A stretch of 46,000 bases of DNA from Bacillota bacterium (GCA_023391835.1 JAEWAE010000004.1:1-46000); one strand, 5' to 3'. Shown: positions 7,467 to 15,213, counted from the first letter of the stretch. A program made the numbers and translations. The notes: generated from the sequence alone by a model not told the origin.

Positions 7467-7501
7467 AAAAAGCTCCCGCGTGTCACACGCGGGAGCTTTT
7501 T
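7467..7501. terminator. Bidirectional terminator between the small gene and serA
   Basis: A perfect 16-bp stem (7467-7482 with 7486-7501) closed by a 3-base loop has A5 on one side and T5 on the other. It can end both the forward small gene and the minus-strand serC-serA transcript. Confidence 0.9.
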
Positions 7502-7519
7502 CTGCGGCGGAAAGGATTC

Positions 7520-8686
7520 TTATTTGATGACCCGCACACGGATGACATCCGGCACGGCGCGGAGGCTTTGCACGGAGTGATCCACGGCTTCCCCCGACAC
7601 GTCGATGATCGTGTAGGCGTAGTTGCCGCGGGATTTGTTGAGCAAATTCTCAATGTTGATGTTATCCTGCGCGATGCAGGCGGAAATCTGGGAAATCATG
7701 TTGGGAATGTTGCGGTGGATGACCGTGATGCGGGTCTCGGATGACCGCGGCAGCTCCGCCGTGGGGAAATTCACCGAATGGCGGATGGAGCCCATCTTGA
7801 GGAAGTCGATCAGCTCACCGGCGGCCATGGAGGCACAGTTGTCCTCCGATTCCGGTGTGGAAGCGCCCAGATGGGGCACCGCCAGCACGCCGGGTACGCC
7901 CAGCAGCTCGTCACAGGGAAAATCCACCGTGTAGGAGGCCAGCTTGCCCGACTGGAGACCCTCGACCACGTCGGCGGGTACGGCCAGCTCCCCGCGGGCA
8001 AAGTTGAACACCCGCACGCCCTGCCTCATGGCCGCGAAGGCGGAGGCATTGAACATGCCGCGTGTCTCGGGGTTGAGAGGCACGTGGATGGTGATGTAAT
8101 CGCATTTTTCGTAAATTTCCTGCAGGCTCGCGGCCCGATGGATCGCACGGGAAATATGCCATGCGGCGTCCACCGACAGATAGGGGTCGTAGCCGTAGAC
8201 ATCCATCCCCAGCGCACCCGCCGCGTTGGCAACCATCACGCCGATGGCGCCCAGCCCGATGACGCCCAGACGCTTGCCGGCAATTTCCGGCCCCACAAAG
8301 CGGCTCTTGCCCTTTTCGACGAGCTTGGGCACGTCGGCACCCGAGCCCTTGAGCGTCCTGGCCCAGTCGACCGCGTCCGCCACATGGCGGGAGGTCATGA
8401 TCAGCGCGCCGATGACCAGTTCCTTGACGGCGTTGGCGTTGGCGCCCGGGGTGTTGAAGACCACGATGCCGGCTTTGCTGCACTGATCCACCGGGATATT
8501 GTTGACGCCGGCGCCCGAGCGGGCGATGGCCTTGAGGGAAGCGGGCAGCACCGCGTCATGGAGCGACGCGGAACGCAGCAAAAAGGCATCCGGGTTTTCG
8601 ACCTCTTCGCCATAGCGGAATTCCCCCGCGGGGAAACGGCTCAGCCCGGCCGGAGAAATTTTATTCATGGTCTGGATTGTGAACAT
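7520..8686 (-). CDS. serA: D-3-phosphoglycerate dehydrogenase, short ACT-domain form
   Basis: Oxidises 3-phosphoglycerate to 3-phosphohydroxypyruvate with NAD, the first step of serine synthesis. At 388 residues it is the short clostridial form without the long intervening domain. Visible parts are the N-terminal substrate domain (RSGAGVNNIPVDQC), the Rossmann motif VIGLGAIGVMVANAA (Gly-x-Gly-x-x-Gly), the catalytic Arg in NFARGEL, the catalytic His in VPHLGAST, and a C-terminal ACT domain (ITVIHRNIPNMISQIS to the end) that in relatives binds serine for feedback control. The ATG at 8686 has GGAAGG 8 bases upstream; a longer in-frame start at 8716 lacks that. It lies 83 bases downstream of serC and is probably co-transcribed with it. 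Confidence 0.94.
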   Translation of the reverse strand: MFTIQTMNKISPAGLSRFPAGEFRYGEEVENPDAFLLRSASLHDAVLPASLKAIARSGAGVNNIPVDQCSKAGIVVFNTPGANANAVKELVIGALIMTSRHVADAVDWARTLKGSGADVPKLVEKGKSRFVGPEIAGKRLGVIGLGAIGVMVANAAGALGMDVYGYDPYLSVDAAWHISRAIHRAASLQEIYEKCDYITIHVPLNPETRGMFNASAFAAMRQGVRVFNFARGELAVPADVVEGLQSGKLASYTVDFPCDELLGVPGVLAVPHLGASTPESEDNCASMAAGELIDFLKMGSIRHSVNFPTAELPRSSETRITVIHRNIPNMISQISACIAQDNINIENLLNKSRGNYAYTIIDVSGEAVDHSVQSLRAVPDVIRVRVIK

Positions 8687-8769
8687 ACGCACAGCCTTCC
8701 TTTCAAACCGATCCAACCAAACGGCGTATGAAACGGCCGGGCGGCATTGCGCACGCCCGGCCGATGGAT

Positions 8770-9852
8770 TCAGGAGTTTTTCGTCTCAAATTCCCGCATG
8801 AATTCCACCAGAGCGCGCACGCCCTCCGCGGGCATGGCGTTATAGATGCTGGCACGCATGCCGCCCACCGTGCGGTGGCCTTTGATGTTGACAAACCCCG
8901 CGGCTTCGGCGGCCTTGATGAATTTTCTGTCGGTTTCCTCATTGCCGGTGACAAAGGGCACGTTCATCAGCGAGCGGAATTCCTTCTGCACCGTGCCGTG
9001 GAAAAGCTTCGACCGATCGAGATAGTCATAAAGCATACCGGCTTTCTGCCGGTTGATTTCGCCCATGCGCTCGACACCGCCCAGATTTTCCAGCCATTCG
9101 AGCACCAGCCCGCAGATATAGATGGCGTAGCAGGGGGGCGTGTTGAACATCGACCGGTTGTCGGCATGGGTCTGATAATTAAACATGGTGGGCGTGGCAG
9201 CCTTGGCGTGACCGATGAGGTCTTCCCGCACGATGACGGTCGTCAGGCCGGCGGGGCCCATGTTTTTCTGCGCGCCGGCGAAAAGCAGGCCGAATTTCGA
9301 CACGTCGAGCGGCTCCGACAGGATGCAGGAGGACACGTCGGCCACCAGCGGCACGTCGCCGGTTTCGGGCAATTCGGTGTATTTGGTGCCGTAAATGGTG
9401 TTGTTGAGGCATATGTAAAAGTAATCGGCCTCTTTGTCGAAGGCAGCCGGGTCGAGCTTCGGAATATAGGTGAAGGTCTTGTCGGCCGAGGAAGCGACGG
9501 CCCGGCACTCGCCGTAGCGGCTCGCTTCCGCAAAGGCCTTTTTGGCCCACTGGCCGGTGATGACGAAGTCGGCGCGTCCGCTTTTACTGAGCAGGTTGAG
9601 CGGAATCATGGCGAACTGACTGGAGGCGCCGCCCTGTAAAAACAGCACTTTGTAATTGGAAGGGATGTGCATGACCCGGCGCAGACGTTCTTCACATTCC
9701 GAGATGATACTGTCGAAGACTTTCGATCGATGGGACATTTCCATCACCGACTGACCGCTTCCCCGATAGTCGAGCATCTCTTCCGCCGCCTGCCGGAGCA
9801 CCGGCTCGGGCAGCATGGACGGTCCTGCCGAAAAGTTGTAAACCCTTTTCAA
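8770..9852 (-). CDS. serC: Phosphoserine aminotransferase
   Basis: Transfers an amino group from glutamate to 3-phosphohydroxypyruvate, the second step of serine synthesis; relatives also act in pyridoxal phosphate synthesis. The 360-residue protein begins KRVYNFSAGPSMLPEPVL, a family signature. FLQGGASSQFAMIP, ADVSSCILSEP and the pyridoxal-phosphate lysine in FAGAQKNMGPAG (Lys196) follow, with HRTVGGMRASIYNAM near the end. The start is a TTG at 9852, chosen because GGAGGTC lies 7 bases upstream and the family N-terminus begins exactly there. It is the first gene of the serC-serA pair. No serB phosphatase is adjacent, although the histidine phosphatase at 32737 is a distant relative of enzymes sometimes used for that step. 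Confidence 0.95.
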   Translation of the reverse strand: MKRVYNFSAGPSMLPEPVLRQAAEEMLDYRGSGQSVMEMSHRSKVFDSIISECEERLRRVMHIPSNYKVLFLQGGASSQFAMIPLNLLSKSGRADFVITGQWAKKAFAEASRYGECRAVASSADKTFTYIPKLDPAAFDKEADYFYICLNNTIYGTKYTELPETGDVPLVADVSSCILSEPLDVSKFGLLFAGAQKNMGPAGLTTVIVREDLIGHAKAATPTMFNYQTHADNRSMFNTPPCYAIYICGLVLEWLENLGGVERMGEINRQKAGMLYDYLDRSKLFHGTVQKEFRSLMNVPFVTGNEETDRKFIKAAEAAGFVNIKGHRTVGGMRASIYNAMPAEGVRALVEFMREFETKNS

Positions 9853-9942
9853 TGATCTGACCTCCAGTTGATTGAAACCGCCGGTGGAAAAATCGCCGGC
9901 GGGCGGCCGTCGCCGCGGCCGCTTGCGTGAATGATTAGTCTC

Positions 9943-9970
9943 ATTATAACCCGGTGAATCGCCAAGTCAA
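9943..9970 (-). promoter_or_regulatory. Promoter of serC-serA
   Basis: Read on the minus strand, TTGACT (9970-9965) and TATAAT (9948-9943) are 16 bases apart, a near-consensus housekeeping promoter. The leader to the serC TTG is about 85 bases; I saw no T-box features in it. Confidence 0.75.
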
Positions 9971-10065
9971 CAGTTTTTGCGTATTTTGACCGGAAAGCGT
10001 GATTTTCGTGTACAATTGGGCGAAATTATGCATGATGGGCGGACACTCCGATTCATATATAATTC

Positions 10066-10094
10066 TTGAGCGGGGAGCCGCCGGGTGGTATAAT
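10066..10094 (+). promoter_or_regulatory. Promoter of the hydrogenase regulatory genes
   Basis: TTGAGC at 10066-10071 and TATAAT at 10089-10094 are separated by 17 bases. Transcription would start near 10101, giving a leader of about 107 bases that ends in the hairpin at 10140-10207. Confidence 0.75.
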
Positions 10095-10134
10095 GGATAT
10101 GGAGATTCTGAGCTGATTCCGGTGCTTGCCGAGA

Positions 10135-10207
10135 GAAAGGCCCCGTTTTCCGTTGGCGCCGGGCCTTTCGGTCCTGCTGTGAGCCGACGGAGAAACGGGG
10201 CTTTTTT
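10135..10207 (+). promoter_or_regulatory. Terminator-like leader hairpin with an alternative structure
   Basis: 10140-10157 pairs with 10183-10201 in a long stem with one bulged G and one wobble, followed at once by TTTTTT (10202-10207) and then the ATG of the first gene at 10208. An inner GGGCC/GGTCC stem fits within its loop. A competing 9-bp stem, GAAAGGCCC (10135-10143) with GGGCCTTTC (10161-10169), would use the left arm and break the terminator. The only Shine-Dalgarno-like bases, GGGG at 10197-10200, lie inside the right arm. I infer an attenuator or translation switch; the signal is unknown. Confidence 0.6.
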
Positions 10208-10564
10208 ATGACCGTGGGGGATATGGCGCGCATCCTTGGCGCCGAGGTGCTCAGCGGGCGGGAACTGCTTGACACGACGGTGCGGACGGCCTGCGGCAGC
10301 GATATGATGAGCGACGTGCTGGCTTTCGCCAAGGCCGGCTCGGCGCTGCTCACGGGGCTGGTCAACCCGCAGGTGGTGCGCACCGCCCAGATGATGGATA
10401 TGCGCTGTGTGGTATTCGTGCGCGGCAAACAGCCGGATGCCGGGATCATTCGGCTGGCCGGGCAACTTGCGGTGCCGCTGCTTGCCACGGGCTGCCCCAT
10501 GTTCGTCGCCTGCGGGCGGCTCTATGCGGCGGGGCTCGGGCGCGGGGAAACCGGCGATGGCTGA
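10208..10564 (+). CDS. DRTGG-domain protein, first copy, hydrogenase-linked regulator
   Basis: A 118-residue stand-alone DRTGG-type domain, a small fold named from phosphotransacetylase and CBS-domain proteins. Its start MTVGDMARILGAEVLSG resembles that of other hydrogenase-cluster DRTGG proteins and of the second copy at 12367 (MTVAELARRLGCRVAVG). Segments SDVLAFAKAGSALLTG and MRCVVFVRGKQPDAG follow the same plan. The biochemical role is not established; ligand or nucleotide sensing is often supposed. The start fits the family even though no free Shine-Dalgarno is visible, since the T run of the leader hairpin touches the ATG. The stop overlaps the next gene by 8 bases. Confidence 0.75.
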   Translation: MTVGDMARILGAEVLSGRELLDTTVRTACGSDMMSDVLAFAKAGSALLTGLVNPQVVRTAQMMDMRCVVFVRGKQPDAGIIRLAGQLAVPLLATGCPMFVACGRLYAAGLGRGETGDG

Positions 10565-11006
10565 AGCGTTGCGGCTGCATTACGACGTGGCGGGCAACGA
10601 TTTTCTCCACGCCGGCGAAGCCTCCGGCAGCGTCAAGACGGTACTGCGGCAGTTGGGCTTTGAGCCGGAGGTGATCCGCCGTCTGGCGGTGGCCATGTAT
10701 GAGGGCGAGATCAACATGGTCATCCACGCGGGCGGCGGCACGGCCGACGTGACGATCACACCCGCATGCATCGATGTGTGCCTGACCGACCACGGGCCGG
10801 GCATCGCCGACGTGACGCTCGCCATGCGGGAGGGATATTCCACCGCGCCGGCAGCCGTGCGCGAGATGGGCTTCGGCGCGGGCATGGGCCTGCCCAACAT
10901 GAAAAAATACAGCGACCGGCTGGAAATCGACACCCACCCCGGCCGCGGTACGACGGTGAGGCTGACGGTCTGCACCCGGCCTCAAGGAAAGAGGGGGAGC
11001 CTGTGA
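10557..11006 (+). CDS. HATPase-type anti-sigma/kinase-like protein
   Basis: A 149-residue GHKL ATPase domain without a dimerisation/phospho-acceptor domain, like SpoIIAB/RsbW-type serine kinases. The N box is YEGEINMVIHAGGG (about 47-60), the G1 box CLTDHGPGIAD, and the G2 region FGAGMGLPNMKKYSD. It would bind ATP and either phosphorylate a partner or act by binding it. The ATG overlaps the DRTGG stop (ATGGCTGA) and its own stop overlaps the HydS start (GTGA), so the genes are translationally coupled. Close neighbours suggest that it relays the state of HydS. No partner sigma factor or anti-anti-sigma gene lies in the window. Confidence 0.75.
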   Translation: MAEALRLHYDVAGNDFLHAGEASGSVKTVLRQLGFEPEVIRRLAVAMYEGEINMVIHAGGGTADVTITPACIDVCLTDHGPGIADVTLAMREGYSTAPAAVREMGFGAGMGLPNMKKYSDRLEIDTHPGRGTTVRLTVCTRPQGKRGSL

Positions 11007-12370
11007 GCGGCTTTTACCATTCGGTGACCCTGATCGCGTCGCGCTGCCGCGGCTGCATCAACTGCATCAAGCGCTGCCCCACCCAGGCTATCCGGGTGCG
11101 CAACGGCAAGGCGTATATTCTGACCGAGCGATGCATCGACTGCGGCGAATGCATCCGTGTCTGCCCGCACCAGGCCAAGCAGGCGGCCTTTGACGATGTG
11201 GCGCGGCTCAAAGATTACCGCTATACGGTGGCGCTGCCGGCTCCGGCTCTTTACGGGCAGTTCCCCGGTGAAGTGGGCATCGGGCGCATCCTGGCGGCCC
11301 TGCGGGCGATCGGCTTCGATGACGTGTATGAGGTGAGCGCCGCGGCGGAGCAGGTCACGGCCTGCACACGGGCCTATCTGAAGCAACCCGGCCGGCCCCG
11401 GCCGGTCATTAGCTCCGCCTGTCCGGCGGTGACGCGGCTGATCCGCGTGCGTTTCCCCGGCCTGTGCGGGCATGTGCTGCCGCTGTTGGCCCCGGTGGAG
11501 CTGGCCGCCCGGCAGGCCCGCCGCGCGGCGGTGGGGGCCACCGGCCTGCCGCCGGAGCAGATCGGGGTCTTTTTCCTCTCGCCCTGCCCGGCCAAAGTGA
11601 CCTATGCCCGCATGCCGCTGGGCATCGCCCGGTCGGAGCTGGACGGCGTGTTTGCCATCAGCGATGTGTACCCCCGTCTGGCCGGGGCTGTCAAGCGCAT
11701 GGAGCAGGCGGGCGTACCCGTGCAGACCCGGGGCGACGGAGTGGGCTGGGCCGCCACCGGCGGCGAGGCGCTGGCGCTTCGTGGCGATCGCTGCCTGGCG
11801 GCCGACGGCATCGAGAACGTCACCCGGGTGCTGGAAGAAATCGAGAACGGCAAGCTGACCGATATGGATTTCGTCGAGCTCAACGCCTGCAGCGCGGGGT
11901 GCGTGGGCGGTGTGCTCACGGCGGAAAACCCTTATGTGGCACGGGCCCGTCTGGGGCGGCTGCGCCGGAGCATGCCTAAGCGGGAGCCGTTGCCGCCGCC
12001 CGACGCGGTGCCCGCCGACATGGGCTGGACCGTGCCGCTGGAGTATGTGCCCGTGATGAAACTCGACGAGGATATGGCCGCCGCCATGCGCAAGATGCGG
12101 CGGATTGACCGGCTGCTTGCCGAGTTGCCGGGGCTGGATTGCGGTTCCTGCGGTGCGCCCACCTGCCGGGCCTTCAGTGAAGATGTGGTGCGGGGTACCG
12201 CCGACCCGGGGGACTGCATTTTCCGCATGCGGGACCGGGTGCGCCGGCTCATCGGGGAACTGTCTGCCATCGAGAGCTACACGCCCCCGCCGTTCCGGCG
12301 GGGGGAGGATGCGCCGGGAGCGGGGCCGGAGACACCGCCCGCCGGCGGCGGGAAGGAGGAGGCTCCATGA
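11003..12370 (+). CDS. Sensory-type [FeFe]-hydrogenase-like protein (HydS)
   Basis: A 455-residue protein with two [4Fe-4S] motifs (Cys15/18/21/25 and Cys44/47/50/54), an H-cluster-like domain and a C-terminal Fe-S module (Cys380, Cys383, Cys388, Cys405; LDCGSCGAPTC). The three H-cluster loops are divergent: L1 reads SSACP (Cys140), L2 SPCPAK (Cys195), L3 ELNACSAGC (Cys296, Cys300). Four possible ligands remain, but the cysteine that shuttles protons in catalytic enzymes is Ala139. This pattern, and the location among HATPase, DRTGG and PHP genes upstream of hydABC, fits the putative H2- or redox-sensing hydrogenases of clostridia rather than a production enzyme. The GTG start overlaps the HATPase stop. 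A Pro/Gly-rich tail (about 427-455) ends the protein. Confidence 0.82.
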   Translation: MSGFYHSVTLIASRCRGCINCIKRCPTQAIRVRNGKAYILTERCIDCGECIRVCPHQAKQAAFDDVARLKDYRYTVALPAPALYGQFPGEVGIGRILAALRAIGFDDVYEVSAAAEQVTACTRAYLKQPGRPRPVISSACPAVTRLIRVRFPGLCGHVLPLLAPVELAARQARRAAVGATGLPPEQIGVFFLSPCPAKVTYARMPLGIARSELDGVFAISDVYPRLAGAVKRMEQAGVPVQTRGDGVGWAATGGEALALRGDRCLAADGIENVTRVLEEIENGKLTDMDFVELNACSAGCVGGVLTAENPYVARARLGRLRRSMPKREPLPPPDAVPADMGWTVPLEYVPVMKLDEDMAAAMRKMRRIDRLLAELPGLDCGSCGAPTCRAFSEDVVRGTADPGDCIFRMRDRVRRLIGELSAIESYTPPPFRRGEDAPGAGPETPPAGGGKEEAP

Positions 12371-12696
12371 CGGTGGCGGAGCTGGCCCGGCGGCTGGGCT
12401 GCCGGGTGGCAGTGGGCGGCGAGGCCCTTGCTGGGTCGGTGACCGGCTGCTATGTGGGCGATCTGCTCAGCTGGGCCATGGCCCACGCCCGGGCAGGGGA
12501 TGCCTGGGTCACGGTGATGGGCAACGTAAACGTCGCAGCGGTGGCGGTGCTCACCGGGGCAGCCTGCGTCATCCTGGCCGACGGGGCGGAGCCTGACGAC
12601 GAACTGCTGGCCCGCGCACGGGAACGGAATGTGCCCGTGCTGCTCAGCGACGAGAGTGCCGCCGCTCTGGTGCGCCGCATCGGGGAGACCCAATGA
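12367..12696 (+). CDS. DRTGG-domain protein, second copy
   Basis: A 109-residue stand-alone DRTGG-like domain, paralogous to the one at 10208. It keeps GCYVGDLLSWAMAHARAGDA and the hydrophobic strand pattern AACVILADGAEPDDELL. The ATG overlaps the HydS stop and its stop overlaps the PHP start, each by 4 bases. A role as a small-molecule-binding regulatory partner of HydS or the HATPases is inferred from position only. Confidence 0.75.
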   Translation: MTVAELARRLGCRVAVGGEALAGSVTGCYVGDLLSWAMAHARAGDAWVTVMGNVNVAAVAVLTGAACVILADGAEPDDELLARARERNVPVLLSDESAAALVRRIGETQ

Positions 12697-13424
12697 GCGG
12701 CGGCCCATGCCTGGATGTGTGGTATGATCTGCACATCCATTCCTGCCTGTCGCCCTGCGCCGACGACGATATGACCCCCTGCGACCTGGTGCGCATGGCG
12801 AAACTCAAGGGCCTCGGGCTTATCGCCCTCACCGACCACAACAGCTGCGGCAACTGCGCCGCCGCCATGGCGGCTGGGGAGCGGGAGGGTGTGCTTGTGA
12901 TGCCGGGAATGGAGCTTTGCACACGGGAAGAAATCCATGTGGTGTGCCTGTTTGCGCAGTTGGCCGGAGCGTTGGAGTTTGAGCGTCTGGTGCGCTCACG
13001 GATGCCGGATATTTCAAACCGGCCCGAAATTTTCGGCCGGCAGATTCGAATGGATGAATGGGACCGCCCGGTGGGGGAAGAACCCCGGCTGCTGCTCACG
13101 GCCGCCGACGTCGGCTTCGACCGGGCGGCGGCGCTGGCGGGCTCCTGCGGCGGGGCGGCTTTCCCGGCTCACATCGACCGGCCGGCCTACGGTGCGGTGG
13201 GCGTGCTGGGTTGCCTGCCGCCGGGCCTCGGGTATGCCGCGGCCGAGCTCTCGGCCGCCTGCGACCGGGAAAAATTTCTTGCCGGGCGCACGGATATGGC
13301 CGGGCTGCGGCTGCTTACCGACTCCGACGCCCACTCGCTGGGGCGCATCAGCGAGCCGGTGCATCGGATGATCCTGCCCGCCCTGACCCGCCGGTCGGTG
13401 GTGAAGGTTTTGACCCGATCATAA
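12693..13424 (+). CDS. PHP-domain phosphoesterase
   Basis: A 243-residue protein of the PHP metal-dependent phosphoesterase superfamily. Metal-binding motifs are visible: DLHIHSCLSPC (about 12-22), LTDHNSCGN (about 46-54), a Glu in GMELCT, AHIDRPA, and DSDAHS near the C-terminus. It resembles the PHP proteins that accompany HATPase and DRTGG genes in clostridial hydrogenase operons. The substrate is unknown; cleavage of a nucleotide or phosphorylated signal is a reasonable guess. It is the last of five overlapping regulatory genes and is followed by an AT-rich gap of about 320 bases. Confidence 0.8.
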   Translation: MSGGPCLDVWYDLHIHSCLSPCADDDMTPCDLVRMAKLKGLGLIALTDHNSCGNCAAAMAAGEREGVLVMPGMELCTREEIHVVCLFAQLAGALEFERLVRSRMPDISNRPEIFGRQIRMDEWDRPVGEEPRLLLTAADVGFDRAAALAGSCGGAAFPAHIDRPAYGAVGVLGCLPPGLGYAAAELSAACDREKFLAGRTDMAGLRLLTDSDAHSLGRISEPVHRMILPALTRRSVVKVLTRS

Positions 13425-13746
13425 AACCATATTAACAAGTCATATATATAAAAAATAATCGGCTTGCCAAATGAAGGAAGCCATGGCGTGTATTCGTGCC
13501 TATTTATGCGATTTCTGGCATAAAACGTGGAATAGTTACAAAAAAACCATATATTTTTATGCTTCAAATCGGTGGATATTTTACCACTCATATGTTATAC
13601 TTTTCACAACATGCAGTGCCGGCCTATATGTCAATTATTTAACGATACGGATACCGGCGGCAGCTCACGGCAATTCCAATTAAAGCGGGGCCAGGCTGTG
13701 CCTTCGCTTTTTCCGGAATTGTTGCGGCGAAGAAAGGATGGCAGCC
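13425..13746 (+). promoter_or_regulatory. AT-rich regulatory gap before hydC, with dyad and putative promoter
   Basis: This gap is strikingly richer in A and T than its surroundings. It holds a perfect 7-bp dyad, TTTATGC (13503-13509) and GCATAAA (13518-13524), a 10-base direct repeat AAAACCATAT (13423-13432 and 13543-13552) and a possible promoter, TGGATA (13573-13578) with TATACT (13596-13601) 17 bases apart. A short dyad GTGG/CCAC (13572-13575, 13584-13587) overlaps the promoter. I infer separate control of the structural hydrogenase genes. I looked for a Rex site and found only a half-site-like TTAACAA near 13433. Confidence 0.5.
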
Positions 13747-14250
13747 ATGCAAAAGCGCAAAACCTGTGTTCCGTTTGGGGGCACGGCCGAGCAGCAGGAA
13801 AAACTCCGGCGGGTCATCGAGGAACACCGGGGGCAGAAAGGGGCGCTGATGCCGGTCCTTCAGCAGGCGCAGGATATTTACGGCTACCTGCCGATTGAGG
13901 TACAGCAGCAGATTTCCGACCAGATGGGTATCCCGCTGGAGGAAGTTTACGGGGTCGTCAGTTTCTATTCCCAGTTTTCGCTCAACCCCAAGGGCCATGT
14001 GCGCATCAGCGTGTGTCTGGGCACGGCCTGTTATGTCAAAGGCTCGCAGGCCGTGCTTGACCGCCTGGTGGAAAAGCTGGGCATCCACCCCGGCGAAGTA
14101 ACCGGGGACGGCGCGTTTTCGCTCGACGCCACCCGGTGCGTAGGCGCCTGCGGGCTTGCGCCGGTGATGATGGTCAACGACGAGGTATACGGCCGGCTGG
14201 TGCCCGATGATGTGGATCGTATCCTCGAAAAATATCAGTCCGGGGTATGA
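13747..14250 (+). CDS. hydC: NuoE-like [2Fe-2S] subunit of the NADH-linked hydrogenase
   Basis: A 167-residue thioredoxin-fold [2Fe-2S] protein of the NuoE/HydC family, the small subunit of the trimeric bifurcating [FeFe]-hydrogenase that helps carry electrons to or from NAD. The N-terminal helical part includes LMPVLQQAQDIYGYLP, and YGVVSFYSQFSLNPKG is a family signature. The cluster ligands are in CLGTAC and CVGACG. I prefer the ATG at 13747 because the AAAGG lies 10 bases upstream; an ATG at 13738 nearly touches it. The stop overlaps the next start (ATGATG). Confidence 0.92.
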   Translation: MQKRKTCVPFGGTAEQQEKLRRVIEEHRGQKGALMPVLQQAQDIYGYLPIEVQQQISDQMGIPLEEVYGVVSFYSQFSLNPKGHVRISVCLGTACYVKGSQAVLDRLVEKLGIHPGEVTGDGAFSLDATRCVGACGLAPVMMVNDEVYGRLVPDDVDRILEKYQSGV

Positions 14251-14816
14251 TGCAGGATCTGTCGCTGCATATTCTGGATCTTTGTGAAAATTCCCTCGCG
14301 GCGGGGGCCCGCCTGGTCACGGTGGCGGTGGAGCAGCGGCCCGGTGAGGACCGGCTGACCGTGAGCGTGCGGGATGACGGCCGGGGTATGACGGCGGAGC
14401 AGCTGAGGCGGGTGTGCGACCCGTTTTACACCACCCGCACCACCCGGCCGGTGGGGCTGGGCGTGCCGATGTTCCGCTTGGCGGCCGAGCTGACGGGGGG
14501 GAGCTTTTCCATATCCTCGCAGCCGGGGCGGGGCACCGAGGTGCGGGCGGAGTTTGTGCCCTCCCACATCGACTGCCTGCCGCTGGGCGACATGGCCGCC
14601 ACGATGTGCACGCTCATTTCGGGCAGCCCCGGCGTGGATTTTGTGTACACGCGCCTTTATGACGACCGGCGCTTTGAGCTGGACACCCGGCGGATGCGGG
14701 GCATCCTCGGGGCCGTGCCGCTCAATACGCCGGAAGTGCTGGATTGGGTCGGCGGTTTCGTACGCGAAAACGAAGCGCACGCCGCCGGCCGCGGGAAAGG
14801 AGAACAGTCCCTATGA
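14247..14816 (+). CDS. Second HATPase-domain protein inside the hyd operon
   Basis: A 189-residue protein with a GHKL ATPase domain: N box ILDLCENSLAAGA (about 9-21), G1 box VRDDGRGMT (about 40-48), and a G2-like TTRTTRPVGLGVPMF (about 61-75). The last 80 residues form a separate domain of unknown role. There is no His phospho-acceptor domain, so it is not an ordinary sensor kinase. HATPase genes in this position, between hydC and the ferredoxin-like gene, are common in clostridial hydABC operons. It overlaps hydC and the next gene by 4 bases each, which suggests balanced synthesis with the enzyme. Confidence 0.78.
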   Translation: MMQDLSLHILDLCENSLAAGARLVTVAVEQRPGEDRLTVSVRDDGRGMTAEQLRRVCDPFYTTRTTRPVGLGVPMFRLAAELTGGSFSISSQPGRGTEVRAEFVPSHIDCLPLGDMAATMCTLISGSPGVDFVYTRLYDDRRFELDTRRMRGILGAVPLNTPEVLDWVGGFVRENEAHAAGRGKGEQSL

Positions 14817-15181
14817 AAACGCTGGAGGAACTGGCCGCCATCCGGGATCGGGTGCAGGAGCAGCTCAATATCCGGGAAAGCGGCAGGGATACGGTCCGGG
14901 TGCTGGTGGGTATGGCTACCTGTGGCATCGCGGCGGGCGCGCGGCCGGTGCTGGCCGCCTTTGTGGATGAGGTCGCCAAACGGCACCTGACGCATGTGAT
15001 GGTGTCGCAGACCGGCTGTATCGGCATATGCCAGTACGAGCCGGTGGTGGAAATCATCGGGGAAGACGGCCAAAAAGTCACCTATGTGCATATGACGCCG
15101 GAAAAGGCCCGCCGGGTCGTCAACGACCACCTAGTCAACGGCAACGTGGTGGAAGAGTACACCATCGGCGCGTCCATCTGA
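14813..15181 (+). CDS. Thioredoxin-like [2Fe-2S] ferredoxin of the hyd operon
   Basis: A 122-residue protein of the (2Fe-2S) ferredoxin / NuoE C-terminal-like family, found between hydC and hydB in many clostridia. Likely ligands are a single Cys in VGMATCGIAAGA, where HydC has a C-x4-C pair, and the pair in TGCIGICQYEP. That leaves fewer Cys than the four-ligand pattern, so cluster binding is probable but not certain. The ATG overlaps the HATPase stop and follows AAAGGAGA. It may pass electrons within or to the HydABC complex. Confidence 0.8.
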   Translation: MKTLEELAAIRDRVQEQLNIRESGRDTVRVLVGMATCGIAAGARPVLAAFVDEVAKRHLTHVMVSQTGCIGICQYEPVVEIIGEDGQKVTYVHMTPEKARRVVNDHLVNGNVVEEYTIGASI

Positions 15182-15213
15182 GGCCGCGGCAGGAAAGGAA
15201 TGAACGAAGCGCT

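Noticed and set aside
9853..9942. Possible T-box or serine-responsive leader before serC
   Set aside because: The leader is only about 85 bases and shows no T-box sequence or terminator/antiterminator pair.
13425..13446. Possible Rex operator upstream of hydC
   Set aside because: Only a TTAACAA-like half-site is seen; the partner half TTGTTAA at the right distance is absent.
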